NCBI RefSeq assembly: GCF_014649395.1
Contig: NZ_BMSY01000001.1
Location: forward strand, 248,001 to 312,000
Length of the DNA: 64,000 nucleotides
Direction: 5' to 3'
From: Streptomyces aureoverticillatus
Lineage (GTDB): Bacteria; Actinomycetota; Actinomycetes; Streptomycetales; Streptomycetaceae
Below, one piece after another: positions 51,256 to 60,924 of the stretch (its first letter is position 1; the number at the start of each line of letters is the position of its first letter). Made by a program: the position numbers and the translations under genes. Under the pieces are notes generated by a model. It was not told the DNA's origin. It saw only the letters and a program-made list of their open reading frames with translations, and searched no databases.

Positions 51256-53271
51256 CTACGCCGTCAGCTCCTGCCGCAGCGCCTCGCGCAACCGCGCCGC
51301 CCGCTCCGCGACCTCCGCGGGACCGAGCTCGACCGCACGGGACGCCCACCGCTGCCCCTCGGCCAGCTGCCCCCGCCGCGCGTAGAGCAGCGCGAGCCGC
51401 AGCGCGGCCCGCCCGTGTCCCGCGTCGGCGGCCCGGGTCCACCACAGCGCCGCCTCGGGCTCGCTGCCCTCCCGGGCCAGGAGCAGCCCCAGGTTGAACG
51501 CCCCGTTCCGGCTCCCGGCCTCCGCCGCGAGCCGGTACCAGCGCGCGGCCTCGACCACGTCCCCGCGCCCCGCGGCGAGCATCCCGACGCGGACCTGGGC
51601 GCGCCGGTGCCCCTGCTCGGCGGCGCGCTCGTACCACTCCTCGCACTCGGTCTTCTGCGCCGCGGGCTCCCCCAGCGCGGGCGGCCCGGCGGGCGGCCGC
51701 CGCGCGTCGAGCACGGTCCCGAGGCGGTACGCCGCCTCCGCGCTGCCGCCGCCCGCCGCGCACCGCAGGTGCCGCTCGGCGTCCCGCTCGTCGCCGTCAC
51801 GCAGCCGTGCCGTGCCGACCTGGAGGGCGGCCTCGGTGTGCCCGGCCGCGGCGGCCCGCTCGTACCACTTGAGGGCCGCGGCGTCGTCACCCCGGCTCGC
51901 GTACAGAATCCCGAGGTTGAACGCCGCGTCCACGCTGCCCGCCTCCGCGGCCTTGGAGAACCACGGCTCGGCGCCGGCCGCGTCGCCGCCCTGGAGCAGC
52001 AGCACGGCGAGCGCGTTGGCGGCCTCGCGGTGTCCGGCGTACGCGGCGCGGCGGTACCACTGGTCGGCCTGCGCGGTGCGCTTCTGCTCGGCGCAGAGCA
52101 GGCCGAGGTTGTACGCCCCGTTGTTGTCGCCCGCGTCCATCGCCGCGCGGTACCAGCGCTCGGCGGTCTGGGTCTCGCCGCGCTCGGCGTGCAGCGCGCC
52201 CAGGGCGTTCGCGGCGTTCCCGTCGCCGTCCTGGGCGGCCTTGAGCCACCACACGGCGGCGTTGTCCTCGTCGCCCGCGTCGCGCAGCAGGAAGCCGAGC
52301 GCGCACGCGGCCCGGGCCTCGCCGTCCTTGGCGGACGTCAGGTACCAGCGGCCGGCCTCCTTCAGCTCGCCGCGCCGCTCCAGGATCGCGCCGAGGTGCA
52401 GGGCCGCACGGCGGTGACCGCGCGCGGCCGCCTGGCGGTACCACTGCTCGGCCTCGTCGGTGAGTGAGAGGCCGCCGTCGGCGCGCTTGGCGTCGGCGCC
52501 GCCCGGTCGCGCACCTTCCCCGCGTCCGTTGTCGGAGCGCGCGTCACCGGAGCGCACGTCGCTCCCGGGGCGCGCGGCGTTGCGGCGCGCCCCTTCACCA
52601 GGGCGTACGACACCGGTCTTCGCCGCGTCGAACCGCGCCCCCGCGCCGGGGCGCCCGGGGCCGCCGGTGCGCACACCCGCGCCGGGCCGCGCGCCGTCCT
52701 CCCCCGGACCCTCCCGCTCCGCACGCTTGTCCAGCGCCCGCGCCAGGCGGTACGCCGCCTCCCGGTGGCCGCGCTCGGCCGCCGTCCGCATCCAGCGCTC
52801 CGCGCCGACGTCGCCGCGGTGCTCCAGGAGGTCGGCGAGGGCGTACGCCCCCAGGGTGTGGCCCTGCTCGGCGGACTGGCGGAGCCAGTACTCGGCGGCG
52901 GGCTCGTCGCCGCGCTCGCGGTGGTGCCGCCCGAGCGCGTGCGCGGCCGCGGCCGATCCGGCGACGGCGGCGATGCGCCACCATCCTGCCGCTTCATCGA
53001 CATATCCACGCTGGTGCAGGAGGACGCCGAGGTTGTTGGCGGCGGCGCGGTCACCGGCCGCGGTCGCGCCGCGCAGCAAGGACTCGGCACCGTCGAGATC
53101 GCCGCGGCGCAGCAGCAGACTGCCGAGAACGCTCATCGCGTCCACGTCTCCGGCCTCGGCCGCAAGCCGGTGCCGCATCTCCTCAGCGGCCGCCCCGGGA
53201 TCCTCCCGGTCGGCCGGCTGCGCAAACCGCCCTGTCTCCAACAGAGTTGCCTTGTCCCCCATAACGTCCAT
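51256..53271 (-). CDS. Large Sel1/TPR-repeat protein
   Basis: This 671-residue cytoplasmic protein is built from about 14 Sel1-like helix pairs of 34-36 residues, each with the pattern A-x-x-W-Y/W-x-x-A-A-x-x-G-H-x-x-A-A-x-x-L-G (for example AGRWYLTSAKDGEARAACAL and AEQWYRQAAARGHRRAALHL). A Gly/Arg/Pro-rich linker of about 90 residues (PGEDGARPGAGVRTGGPGRP onward) interrupts the array around residues 190-280. It is a scaffold for protein contacts; partner unknown. The start may be ATG 53271 or ATG 53262 (MGDKATLLETG). The two identical initiator tRNA genes flank it exactly. Confidence 0.88.
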   Translation of the reverse strand: MDVMGDKATLLETGRFAQPADREDPGAAAEEMRHRLAAEAGDVDAMSVLGSLLLRRGDLDGAESLLRGATAAGDRAAANNLGVLLHQRGYVDEAAGWWRIAAVAGSAAAAHALGRHHRERGDEPAAEYWLRQSAEQGHTLGAYALADLLEHRGDVGAERWMRTAAERGHREAAYRLARALDKRAEREGPGEDGARPGAGVRTGGPGRPGAGARFDAAKTGVVRPGEGARRNAARPGSDVRSGDARSDNGRGEGARPGGADAKRADGGLSLTDEAEQWYRQAAARGHRRAALHLGAILERRGELKEAGRWYLTSAKDGEARAACALGFLLRDAGDEDNAAVWWLKAAQDGDGNAANALGALHAERGETQTAERWYRAAMDAGDNNGAYNLGLLCAEQKRTAQADQWYRRAAYAGHREAANALAVLLLQGGDAAGAEPWFSKAAEAGSVDAAFNLGILYASRGDDAAALKWYERAAAAGHTEAALQVGTARLRDGDERDAERHLRCAAGGGSAEAAYRLGTVLDARRPPAGPPALGEPAAQKTECEEWYERAAEQGHRRAQVRVGMLAAGRGDVVEAARWYRLAAEAGSRNGAFNLGLLLAREGSEPEAALWWTRAADAGHGRAALRLALLYARRGQLAEGQRWASRAVELGPAEVAERAARLREALRQELTA

Positions 53272-53474
53272 CGTCGCACCACCTGCAACCTGGGTACACC
53301 TGGTATACCGCAGCCAGTGAGGTCACTTCAGCGTTTTGTCGACATGCCCACAGAGAGATAAGTGAAACACAGCTTTGCTCAACTCCCCCCGCTCGGACCA
53401 CTCTTCGCACGAACCCCACACCAATGGCATGGGCCATCGGTATAGACCCGGCGGCCGGGGCGGCCCGGAACATG

Positions 53475-53512
53475 ACGAAGGCCCGGATCCTCTGGAGGAT
53501 CCGGGCCTTCGT
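53475..53512 (-). terminator. Terminator after tRNA-fMet copy 2
   Basis: Perfect 16-bp arms ACGAAGGCCCGGATCC at 53475-53490 and GGATCCGGGCCTTCGT at 53497-53512 have a 6-base loop. Confidence 0.88.
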
Positions 53513-53519
53513 CGTGCAG

Positions 53520-53593
53520 TAGCGGGGACAGGATTTGAACCTGCGACCTCTGGGTTATGAGCCCAGCGAGCTACCGAGCTGCTCCACCCCGCG
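53520..53593 (-). tRNA. Initiator tRNA-Met (anticodon CAU), copy 2
   Basis: It is identical over its full length to the copy at 51120-51193: CAU anticodon, GGG/CCC anticodon stem, C-U first acceptor pair, no encoded CCA. The identity also includes the few bases directly 3' (CTG on the tRNA strand). It has its own terminator. Confidence 0.95.
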
Positions 53594-53671
53594 CCGTTGT
53601 GTTGCAACCGTACCACGGCGCGGGGTGGTGCCCGTGCGCTGTCCGCGCACTACGGGCGGGCCTGCGGCGGA

Positions 53672-56659
53672 CTAGCCGCCGTCACCGCCGCCCTTGTCCG
53701 GATCCTTGTCCGGGTCCTTCTCGTCCTTCTCGTCCTTCTCCGGGCTCTTGTCCGACCCCTTCCCGTCGCCGCCGCCTCCCGACGGCTTGGGCTGGGCGTC
53801 CTCCGCCCGCTGCAAGGCGTCCTGGAGCTTCTCCTGGGCCTTGCCGTAGGCCTCCCAGTCGTCCCGCTTGAGCGCCTCCTTGCCTTCGTCGATCGCCGCC
53901 TGGGCGTCGTCGATGGCCTTCTGGAGCTCGGGATTGTCGGGGTCACCCGTGGCCGGCGGTTTCTCCTTGTCGGGCTTCTCGCCTTCGTCCGGTGGCTTGA
54001 CGGGCGAATCGCCCTCTGTCCCGAAGACCCGGTTGAGCGCCTTGTCCAAGGTGTCCTCGAAGGCGATCTTGTTGCCGTAGGTGACGAGGACCTTCTTCAG
54101 GAGCGGATACTTCAGCCCGCCGCCCTTCACGTAGACGGGCTCCACATAGAGCAGGCCTCCGTCCAACGGCACCGTCAGCAGATTTCCGTAGTCGACTTCG
54201 GAGTCGCCGCCCTTGAGAAGTCTGATCTGTTCGGCGATCGCTTCGTTGGAGTTGAACTTGCTCTGGACCTGTTTGGGTCCGTCGACCGTCGTACTCGACG
54301 GCATCTTCAGGATTCTGATCTTGCCGTAGTCATCGGTCCCCGCCTCGGCGTTGACCGACATGAAGGCACTCAGGTTGTCCCGGCCGTTGGGATTGAAGGA
54401 CGTCGTCAGCGAGAAGTCCTGCTGTTTCTGGCCGGGCATCTTCATGCTCAGGTAGTACGGCGGGACGGCGCTCGACGTCTGGTTCGTCGGGTCGTCGGGC
54501 ACCTGCCACACCTCGCTGCCGCTGAGGAACGTCTCGGCGTCCTTCACGTGGTAGCGGGTGAGCAGTTCGCGCTGCACCTTGAACAGGTCCTGCGGATAGC
54601 GCAGGTGGTCCATCAGGTCCGACGAGATCTCGCTCTTGGCCTTGACGGTGCCCGGGAACGCCTTGCGCCACGTCTTCAGGACGGGGTCCTTGGTGTCCCA
54701 CTCGTACAGCTTGACTTCGCCGGTGTACGCGTCGACGGTCGCCTTCACCGAGTTGCGGATGTAGTTGACCTGGTTCTGCTGGGCCACCACCGCGCGCTGG
54801 TTGTTCCGCGCGGTCAGCGAGTCGGCCGTGGTGTCGCCGAGCGTGGTCCGCGAGGCGTACGGATAGCCGTTCGTCGTGGTGTACGCGTCGACGATCCACT
54901 GGATCTTCTTGCCGACGACCGCCGGATAGGCGTCGCCGTCGATGGTCAGCCAGGGGGCGACCGCTTCGACGCGCTCCTTCGGCGTGCGGTTGTACAGGAT
55001 CCGCGAGCCCTCGCCGATCGCTCCGGAGTAGAGCATCTGCGGCTCGCCGAACGACACCGCGTACGCCGCTCTGTTCAGCGGATTGGAGAGGTTGACGCCG
55101 CTCTTGCCCTTGTAGCTGGTCGTCTTCTCGCCGTCGTCGTCGGAGTAGTCGATCTCCTTCTGGGGACCGCCGACGATGGAGTACTGCGTGGTCTTCTCGC
55201 CGTAGTAGATCCGCTGCTGGTACTGGCCCAGGCTGCCCTTGGACGGCAGGTCGGACTCGGTGAATTTCGGCCGGCCCTGTTCGTCGGCCTCGGTGCCCTT
55301 GGCCGCGACCACGCCGTACCCGTGGGTGTAGCGGAAGTGGTCGTTGATCCAGTTGTTCTTCGGGATGCCGTCCAGGTTCAGCTCGCGCAGGCCGATGACG
55401 GTGTCCTGCTCCTTGCCGTCCTTGGTCTTGTACCGGTCGACGTCCAGGTTCGACGGGAAGCCGTAGTAGTTCTTCATCTGCTGCAGCTGCTGGAACGTCG
55501 GCGAGACGATGTTCGGGTCGAGCAGACGCAGGCTCGCGGCACCCGCCACGTCGTCGCGCAGCTTCGACTTGTCGTCGGTCTTGCTGACGCCGGGGTACTC
55601 CCTGACGTTCGTGCCGCCGATGCCGTACGCCTTGCGGGTCGCCTCGAGGTTCTTCTCGACGTACGGAGACTCCTTGGCCTGCTCGTTCGGCTGGACCTGG
55701 AACTTCTGCACGATGGCCGGGTACAGCCCGCCGATGAGGATCGCGGAGAGCACCATCAGGCCGAAGCCGATGACCGGCAGCTGCCAGGTGCGCCGCCAGA
55801 GCGTCGCGAAGAACAGCAGCGCGCAGATGACCGCGATGCAGAACAGGATGGTCTTCGCCGGCAGATAGGCGTTCGCGTCCACATAGCGCAGGCCCGTCCA
55901 GTTGCCCGTGGCCTTGAAGTCACTGGACTTCACCGCGAGGCCGTACCGGTCGAGCCAGTACGCGACGGCCTTGAGGGCGACGAAGATGCCGATGAGCACC
56001 GAGAGGTGGCCGGTGGCCGCGGCCGTGGCCCGCCCGCCGGGGCTGGTGATGCGCAGGCCGCCGTACAGATAGTGGGTCAGGGCGGCGGCGATCACCGAGA
56101 GCACCGTGGCGGCGAAGCCGAAGCCCAGCAGGAAGCGGTACCAGGGCAGGTCGAAGGCGTAGAAGGACACGTCCAGATGGAACTGGGGGTCCTTCTGGTT
56201 GAAGGGGACGCCGTTGACCCACATCAGCCAGGTGCGCCACTGGCCCGAGGCGGAGGCGCCCGCGATCAGGCCGACGAGGGCCGTGATGCCGATCAGCAGC
56301 CACTTCTTGTAGGGCGCGATCGCCATGCGGTACCGGTCGAGGCTCTGTTGCTCCATCGACATGGCGCTCAGCGGCGAGCGCAGCCGGTGCGCCAGCCAGA
56401 TGTTCACGCCGACCGCGGCCGCCATGAGCAGGCCGAAGGCGAAGAACAGGCCGATCTTGGTCCACAAGGTCGTCGTGAAGACCGATGAGTAGCCGACCGA
56501 GCGGTACCAGAGCCAGTCCGTCCAGAATCCCGCGAACATGACGAACGCCATGGCCAGAACGGCCAGGACGCCGAGCGTCATGAGCAGGGTCCGGACGCGA
56601 CGGGACGGTCGGCCCACTCTGATCCGTGGCCCCGTCGGGCCTCCGCCGCGGTCCGGCAT
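53672..56659 (-). CDS. UPF0182-family large membrane protein
   Basis: This 995-residue protein has about seven transmembrane helices in residues 20-330 ([20 protein letters not shown] is the first). A large extracytoplasmic domain follows, with many family segments such as [20 protein letters not shown] and [20 protein letters not shown]. The C-terminal 100 residues are a hydrophilic tail ending in Lys/Asp/Gly repeats ([19 protein letters not shown]). The family is widespread in actinobacteria without a known function. ATG 56659 is used; an in-frame GTG at 56680 is possible. It is divergent from the PPA1309-like gene. Confidence 0.9.
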   Translation of the reverse strand: MPDRGGGPTGPRIRVGRPSRRVRTLLMTLGVLAVLAMAFVMFAGFWTDWLWYRSVGYSSVFTTTLWTKIGLFFAFGLLMAAAVGVNIWLAHRLRSPLSAMSMEQQSLDRYRMAIAPYKKWLLIGITALVGLIAGASASGQWRTWLMWVNGVPFNQKDPQFHLDVSFYAFDLPWYRFLLGFGFAATVLSVIAAALTHYLYGGLRITSPGGRATAAATGHLSVLIGIFVALKAVAYWLDRYGLAVKSSDFKATGNWTGLRYVDANAYLPAKTILFCIAVICALLFFATLWRRTWQLPVIGFGLMVLSAILIGGLYPAIVQKFQVQPNEQAKESPYVEKNLEATRKAYGIGGTNVREYPGVSKTDDKSKLRDDVAGAASLRLLDPNIVSPTFQQLQQMKNYYGFPSNLDVDRYKTKDGKEQDTVIGLRELNLDGIPKNNWINDHFRYTHGYGVVAAKGTEADEQGRPKFTESDLPSKGSLGQYQQRIYYGEKTTQYSIVGGPQKEIDYSDDDGEKTTSYKGKSGVNLSNPLNRAAYAVSFGEPQMLYSGAIGEGSRILYNRTPKERVEAVAPWLTIDGDAYPAVVGKKIQWIVDAYTTTNGYPYASRTTLGDTTADSLTARNNQRAVVAQQNQVNYIRNSVKATVDAYTGEVKLYEWDTKDPVLKTWRKAFPGTVKAKSEISSDLMDHLRYPQDLFKVQRELLTRYHVKDAETFLSGSEVWQVPDDPTNQTSSAVPPYYLSMKMPGQKQQDFSLTTSFNPNGRDNLSAFMSVNAEAGTDDYGKIRILKMPSSTTVDGPKQVQSKFNSNEAIAEQIRLLKGGDSEVDYGNLLTVPLDGGLLYVEPVYVKGGGLKYPLLKKVLVTYGNKIAFEDTLDKALNRVFGTEGDSPVKPPDEGEKPDKEKPPATGDPDNPELQKAIDDAQAAIDEGKEALKRDDWEAYGKAQEKLQDALQRAEDAQPKPSGGGGDGKGSDKSPEKDEKDEKDPDKDPDKGGGDGG

Positions 56660-56831
56660 CTGGAAAGCCAAGGTGCGCACCTCGAAGTTCGCTGTAGCTG
56701 TGGCTGTGGCTGTTGGCTGTGGTCGTGCTGCTGGCTGAAACAGGCCCCGCGATCGTAGAGCCCACTCATGCAACTTACCGATGCTTTACTCAGTTCCCGT
56801 TCCCGGGTCTGAACGAGGCAGGATATTGGGC

Positions 56832-57389
56832 ATGCCCAACGTTTCCTCCTCCGGCCCACCGATGGCCGCGAGCCCCCTCACCCGCGCAGTGCTCGAAATC
56901 GACGAGTATGTCGCGTCGCTCGGCTGGGATCAGCCGGCTCGCCTCTTCGCTCTCGTCGACACCGCCCAACTACGCGCACAGGAGCCGACCCTGGCCGACC
57001 GCCTAGGTCTGTCCGACGACCCGTCCGCCGGGCCGCTCACCCCCATCGAGCAGGACGAGCTGCCCGCGGGCGCTCCGCTCGACGAGTTCCTCGGCACCAT
57101 CGCCTGGCCCGACTCGGTCGCCGGCTGCGCCCTGAGCGTGGAGCGGCTGATGCTTCCGCCGTCGGCCGAGGCGTCCGTTCCGGAAGGCATGAGCGAGAAG
57201 CAGCTCGCGAAGTGGGTGGCCAAGCACCCGGACCGCCAGGAGGTCCGCATGACGGTCGCGGTGCTGCGCGACGGCGCCCGCGACTCCGCGCTGCGGCTGC
57301 GCGAGAAGGACTCCGCCACGGACGTCCTCACCGGCTCGGACCTGGTGCCGGGGCTCGCGGAGGCGCTGGCGGCGACCTTCGCGGAGTAG
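56832..57389 (+). CDS. PPA1309-family protein of unknown function
   Basis: This 185-residue soluble protein, conserved in actinobacteria, contains EIDEYVASLGWDQPARLFAL, LTPIEQDELPAGAPLDEFLG and IAWPDSVAGCALSVERLMLP. The composition is acidic, with no signal peptide or cofactor motif. ATG 56832 follows a GGCAGG site. It lies between the UPF0182 gene (divergent) and the PDZ-Lon protease gene (convergent), a neighbourhood I recall as conserved in Streptomyces. No biochemical role is known to me. Confidence 0.85.
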   Translation: MPNVSSSGPPMAASPLTRAVLEIDEYVASLGWDQPARLFALVDTAQLRAQEPTLADRLGLSDDPSAGPLTPIEQDELPAGAPLDEFLGTIAWPDSVAGCALSVERLMLPPSAEASVPEGMSEKQLAKWVAKHPDRQEVRMTVAVLRDGARDSALRLREKDSATDVLTGSDLVPGLAEALAATFAE

Positions 57390-57404
57390 GTTCTCGTGTC
57401 CTGC

Positions 57405-57440
57405 GTGGCCGGGGCCGGCGTCGTCCGCCGCCCCGGCCAC
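57405..57440. terminator. Bidirectional terminator between convergent genes
   Basis: Arms GTGGCCGGGG (57405-57414) and CCCCGGCCAC (57431-57440) with further partial pairing inside the loop lie between the PPA1309-like gene and the PDZ-Lon gene. Confidence 0.75.
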
Positions 57441-57450
57441 CGTCGTTCCG

Positions 57451-58542
57451 TCAGCCCTTGGTGGTGCACTTCGGCAGGTCGGCGGTGTCGCCCTTGCTGA
57501 TGGCCTTGAGGGACTTCACGGCGTCGTCGATGGTGTTCACCTTGACCAGGGTGAGCCCGTCGGGGACGTCGCTCGCGGCGGACGCGCAGTTGTCCTTCGG
57601 CGTCAGGAAGTACTCGGCGCCCTTCTCGCGCGCGCCGACCGTCTTCATCTCGATGCCGCCGATCGCCCCGACCTTGCCGGTGTCGTCGATGGTGCCGGTG
57701 CCGGCGACGAACTTGCCGCCGGTGAGGTCGCCCGGCGTGAGCTTGTCGACGATGCCGAGGGCGAACATCAGCCCCGCGCTGGGCCCGCCCACGTCAGCGA
57801 GCTTGATGTCGATGGTGAACGGGAAGGTGTGGTCGGTCCCGGCCTTGATGCCGACGACCGCGCGGCCGTCGTCCTCGGCCTTCTCCGTGGTGATCTTCAC
57901 GTCCTCGGTCGCGGTCGGCTCCTTGCCCGCCTTCTCGGCGGCGGCCGCCTCCTTGACGGGGACGATGCCGAACACGACCGGCTCACCCGCCTTGTGCTTC
58001 GTGACCAGCTTGGCGACGTCCGTGAACTGATTCACGGCCGTGCCGTCGACGCTCTTGATGACGTCGCCCGCGTGCAGCCGGCCCTCTGCCGGGCTGTCCT
58101 TGAAGACGGTGGAGACGACCACCTGGGACTGCACGGGGATCTTCAGTTCCTTGAGGGCGGCGACCTTCGCGCTCTCCTGGGACTGGCTGAACTCCTCGGC
58201 GTTCTCCTGCGTGGACTGCTGCTCGGTCTTGCCGTCCGGGTACAGGGTGTCGTGCGGGACGACGATGTTGTCGTGCGCCATCCAGCCGTACACGGCCTCC
58301 GCCAGGTTCATCTTGTAGTCGGCGCTGGTCACCCTGACCGTCGTCATGTTCAGGTGGCCGCTCGTGGCGTACGTCTTGCGGCCCGAGATCTGCAGCACCG
58401 GCTCGCCGTCGTGGTCCCCCAGAGTGTTCACCGTCGGTCCCGGGGACATCTCCGAGTACGGCACTTTGATGAGCACTCCGGCGCAGAGCAGCGCGATCAG
58501 CATCAGGGTGGAGGCGAGCATCGTCGCAGTGCGGCGTGGCAT
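57451..58542 (-). CDS. YlbL-type membrane protease (PDZ plus Lon catalytic domain)
   Basis: This 363-residue protein has an N-terminal signal-anchor (TMLASTLMLIALLCAGVLIK), a PDZ domain (about residues 140-215; VFKDSPAEGRLHAGDVIKSV) and a C-terminal Lon-type serine protease domain. The Ser-Lys dyad lies in DVGGPSAGLMFALGI and GAIGGIEMKTVGA. It is anchored facing outward and probably degrades or processes envelope proteins. YlbL of Bacillus degrades a cell-division inhibitor. Two Cys near the C-terminus may form a disulfide. The start is ATG 58542. Confidence 0.93.
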   Translation of the reverse strand: MPRRTATMLASTLMLIALLCAGVLIKVPYSEMSPGPTVNTLGDHDGEPVLQISGRKTYATSGHLNMTTVRVTSADYKMNLAEAVYGWMAHDNIVVPHDTLYPDGKTEQQSTQENAEEFSQSQESAKVAALKELKIPVQSQVVVSTVFKDSPAEGRLHAGDVIKSVDGTAVNQFTDVAKLVTKHKAGEPVVFGIVPVKEAAAAEKAGKEPTATEDVKITTEKAEDDGRAVVGIKAGTDHTFPFTIDIKLADVGGPSAGLMFALGIVDKLTPGDLTGGKFVAGTGTIDDTGKVGAIGGIEMKTVGAREKGAEYFLTPKDNCASAASDVPDGLTLVKVNTIDDAVKSLKAISKGDTADLPKCTTKG

Positions 58543-58608
58543 GGAACGACAGTACGGGACGGCCCTGTGGGTGCATCCCTGGGGCGTCCGTACGGGATCC
58601 GTACGGGA

Positions 58609-58791
58609 TCAGGCGGGGGTGTCGGAGCCCGAGTGGGACTTCTCCATCGCCTCGCGGAACGCGGCATAGCCGTTCAGCTCGGTGTTGTCACCGGTCCTGC
58701 CGCTCTTGCGGTTCCGGTTGGCCCAGCCCGCCCACAGACCGGCACCGATCGCCGCCAGAAGCGGAATCAGCAACCAGGCAAGTGACGCCAC
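58609..58791 (-). CDS. Small single-pass membrane protein
   Basis: This 60-residue protein has one N-terminal helix (LAWLLIPLLAAIGAGLWAGW), a basic stop-transfer (NRNRKSGR) and a hydrophilic tail (NTELNGYAAFREAMEKSHSG). GTG 58791 is preceded by GGGAGG. It lies 66 bases upstream of the PDZ-Lon protease gene in the same direction. It may be co-expressed as an accessory or substrate (inference only). Function unknown. Confidence 0.85.
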   Translation of the reverse strand: MASLAWLLIPLLAAIGAGLWAGWANRNRKSGRTGDNTELNGYAAFREAMEKSHSGSDTPA

Positions 58792-59083
58792 GTCGACCTC
58801 CCGACCCCATGAGCGACCACAACTGACTGATCAGCAGATTAACCCGCTGCTCCGTCAACGCTCACGGCAGGGGGCGGGTTACGCAACCTGAGCCCCGTGG
58901 AGCAACGGGATCCTGACGAGGGCGCTACGCCCCCACCCGCCCTCCCGTCACCCGACCACCGCCCCTCAACGACGGCGCTATGCGCCGACCCGCCCTCCCG
59001 TCACCCGACCACCGCCCCTCAACGACGGCGCTATGCGCCGACCCGCCCTCCCGTCACCCGACCACCGCCCCTCAACGACGGCG
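58792..59083. other. Intergenic region dominated by a 53-bp repeat
   Basis: These 292 bases without a gene hold the promoter and ribosome site of the small membrane protein (right of 58791), then, from about 58917, the 53-bp tandem array that runs into the 3' end of moaE. Confidence 0.7.
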
Positions 59084-59094
59084 CTATGCGCCGA
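58925..59094. repeat. 53-bp tandem array overlapping the moaE stop codon
   Basis: The stop-containing motif GGCGCTATGCGCCGACCC recurs with its CTA at 58978, 59031 and 59084, exactly 53 bp apart, with a diverged copy at 58925. The central units are identical. The copy at 59084 holds the real moaE TAG and its last four codons. Confidence 0.92.
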
Positions 59095-59545
59095 CCCATT
59101 CCTGCTGGCCATCGGAAAAGCGCTGGTGCTTCCAGATCGGCACCTCGTGCTTGAGGTCGTCGATCAGCTTGCGGCAGGCCGCGAAGGCCTCGGCCCGGTG
59201 CGGGCAGGACACCGCGACCACGACCGCGAGGTCGCCCACGGAGAGATCCCCGACCCGGTGCACCGCGGCCAGGGCACGCACCGGGAACTCGGCGACGACC
59301 TTCTCCGCCACGCGCCGCAGCTCGGCCTCGGCGCTGGGATGGCTCGAGTACCCGAGCTCGTCGACGTCCGCGCCGCCGTCGTGATCGCGCACCGTCCCGA
59401 CGAACAGCGCCGTACCCCCCGCGGAGTCGTCGCCGACGGCCTTGAAGACCTCGTCGAGCGAGAGCGGGGTGTCACGGATCGCGAGCAGCCGAATCGGCTC
59501 GGCAGCGGCCTGCTCACCGGGGTGGTCCATCGGATTACGTGCCAT
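59084..59545 (-). CDS. moaE: Molybdopterin synthase catalytic subunit MoaE
   Basis: This 153-residue protein has the MoaE motifs ALFVGTVRDHDGGADV, AAVHRVGDLSVGDLAVVVAV, SCPHRAEAFAACRKLIDDLK and the C-terminal VPIWKHQRFSDG that contains the catalytic lysine. With sulfur from MoaD it converts precursor Z to molybdopterin. No moaD gene is visible nearby. ATG 59545 is used; an in-frame start at 59563 is possible. The 3' end is tandemly amplified in 53-bp units. Confidence 0.94.
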   Translation of the reverse strand: MARNPMDHPGEQAAAEPIRLLAIRDTPLSLDEVFKAVGDDSAGGTALFVGTVRDHDGGADVDELGYSSHPSAEAELRRVAEKVVAEFPVRALAAVHRVGDLSVGDLAVVVAVSCPHRAEAFAACRKLIDDLKHEVPIWKHQRFSDGQQEWVGA

Positions 59546-59651
59546 GGAGCCATCGTGCCGCACACCACTGACATCCAGGAATAGCGTTTTCCCCCGGCAC
59601 GGACGCGACGCGCTTGGACCTCCCTACAGCAGGGGTCCCGTTCCCGTTCCG

Positions 59652-59694
59652 GCTGTGGGCAGTCGTTCCGCAGGGCGGAACGGGTGAGCACAGC
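59652..59694. repeat. Interspersed palindromic element, copy 2 (inverted relative to copy 1)
   Basis: The outer stem is GCTGTG (59652-59657) with CACAGC (59689-59694). The inner stem is CGTTCCGC (59664-59671) with GCGGAACG (59675-59682) across a 3-base loop. An asymmetric GGCAGT/GGTGAG internal loop separates them. The segment TGTGGGCAGTCGTTCCGC is the near-exact complement of copy 1 at 14683-14732. Confidence 0.75.
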
Positions 59695-59703
59695 TCCCCC
59701 CGG

Positions 59704-59733
59704 GGACTACAACCGCCGGGACTACAACCGCCG
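59704..59733. repeat. Two 15-bp tandem copies overlapping the epimerase stop codon
   Basis: GGACTACAACCGCCG occurs at 59704-59718 and 59719-59733. The second copy contains the TAG stop of the epimerase gene (59722-59724). The period keeps frame, so the downstream copy supplies a second in-frame TAG. Confidence 0.8.
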
Positions 59734-60924
59734 CCGAGCCTTGCGCGCCCGCCGTACCAAGGCAGCCGTACCCAACAGAGCCACCGTCGCCCCCGCGGCC
59801 CCCGCCGCCGTCGCGTCCTTGCGCCCGAGCCGCCGCCCGGCGACAGTGCGCCGCCCGGCGACCTCCTCCAGCAGCTCCGCGAGGACCTCCTCGTTGGTCC
59901 ACTGCGGCCGCCACCCCGCGTCGTGCAGCCGGCTGACGCTGACGACCCAGGGGTACATCGTGTACGCGAGGTCCCCCGCCGGGGACGGCGTGAGCCCGAT
60001 GCGGTGGAGGCGCGCCGCCGCGCCGAGAGCGACCGTGGACGGCAGCTCCATGCGCCGGATCCCGCTCAGCTCCTCGACCTCCTCCTGCTCCAGCCACCCG
60101 TCGCAGCCGACGGCCAGCTCCCCCTCGACCTTCTCCACGACCGCGTACTCCAGCGCGCTGCACAGATCGTCGACGTGGCAGAACTGCCACACGGGCCGCG
60201 ACCCCGCCACCACAAGGAGCCGCGGAGACTCGAAATACCTGGTCAGCGCGGTGTCGGTGCCACCCACCAGGATCGCGGGCCGCACCACGGTGACGTTCAG
60301 ACCGGGATGCGCGCGCGGGGCGCGCCGGGCAAGGCGCTCGATCTCCAGGAGGTCGCCGACGCCGGTCGCCTCCGCCGTCGCCCGCAATTCGGCGTCTTCG
60401 GAGAGGGGCAGTTCGTTGTCGGACAGCGCTCCGTAGACCATCGCCGACGTGCACAGCACGACTCGGTGCACGCCCGCGGCGGCGGCCGCCGTCAGGACGG
60501 TCTGGGTGCCGCGCACGTTGTACGCCGTACGGGCCGCGGCGTCGGTCTCCAGGTCGAGGTCGAGCGCGAGGTGCACCACGACGTCCACGCCGCGCAGCTT
60601 CTCCGCGATCGCCGGGTCCCGGACATCCAGGATGTGCCACTGCGCCTGCGCGCAGTCGCCGCGCCGTTCGTCGATGGCCACGACCTGCTTGATCTCCTCC
60701 GAGGCCGCCAGGCGCTCGGTGAGCTGCGCGCCCACGCCCGCCGCCGCACCGGTGACGGCGACGACGGGGCCGCGCGAGCCCGCGGACGGGGAGCCGTCGC
60801 GCAGGGGCACCACTGAGGGGGGCGTTTCCGCCGCCCGGACGGAGTCCGGCTCTCCGGCGGGCTCTGCCGGGTTCGGGTCTGAGGGGTTTCGCGCTGCGCG
60901 AACCTGTGGATCTGGGGAACTCAC
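59722..60924 (-). CDS. NAD-dependent epimerase/dehydratase-family protein (extended SDR)
   Basis: This 400-residue protein has the Rossmann motif VAVTGAAAGVGAQLTERLAA (about residues 53-72), D-V-V-V-H-L-A and a CTSAMVYGA segment; the usual Y-x3-K is not clear. A Pro/Ser-rich N-terminus of about 50 residues precedes it. Near the C-terminus lie a short hydrophobic helix (AAGAAGATVALLGTAALV) and a basic end (RRARKARRRL), so it may be membrane-attached. GTG 60924 follows GGAGA. The substrate is unknown. It is divergent from the DUF2342 gene. Confidence 0.83.
   Translation of the reverse strand: MSSPDPQVRAARNPSDPNPAEPAGEPDSVRAAETPPSVVPLRDGSPSAGSRGPVVAVTGAAAGVGAQLTERLAASEEIKQVVAIDERRGDCAQAQWHILDVRDPAIAEKLRGVDVVVHLALDLDLETDAAARTAYNVRGTQTVLTAAAAAGVHRVVLCTSAMVYGALSDNELPLSEDAELRATAEATGVGDLLEIERLARRAPRAHPGLNVTVVRPAILVGGTDTALTRYFESPRLLVVAGSRPVWQFCHVDDLCSALEYAVVEKVEGELAVGCDGWLEQEEVEELSGIRRMELPSTVALGAAARLHRIGLTPSPAGDLAYTMYPWVVSVSRLHDAGWRPQWTNEEVLAELLEEVAGRRTVAGRRLGRKDATAAGAAGATVALLGTAALVRRARKARRRL

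Noticed and set aside
51120..53593. Paired tRNA genes as integration sites of a mobile element
   Set aside because: Both tRNAs are complete, there is no integrase, and the enclosed gene is an ordinary Streptomyces Sel1-repeat gene.
53597..56488. A 960-codon open frame opposite the UPF0182 gene
   Set aside because: Its residues (Val/Leu/Arg/Asp strings) mirror the real gene's codon third positions. There is no family similarity and no ribosome site.
58925..59094. CRISPR-like direct repeats
   Set aside because: The 53-bp units are strictly tandem with no unique spacers, are not palindromic and have no cas genes nearby. They are duplications of the moaE end.
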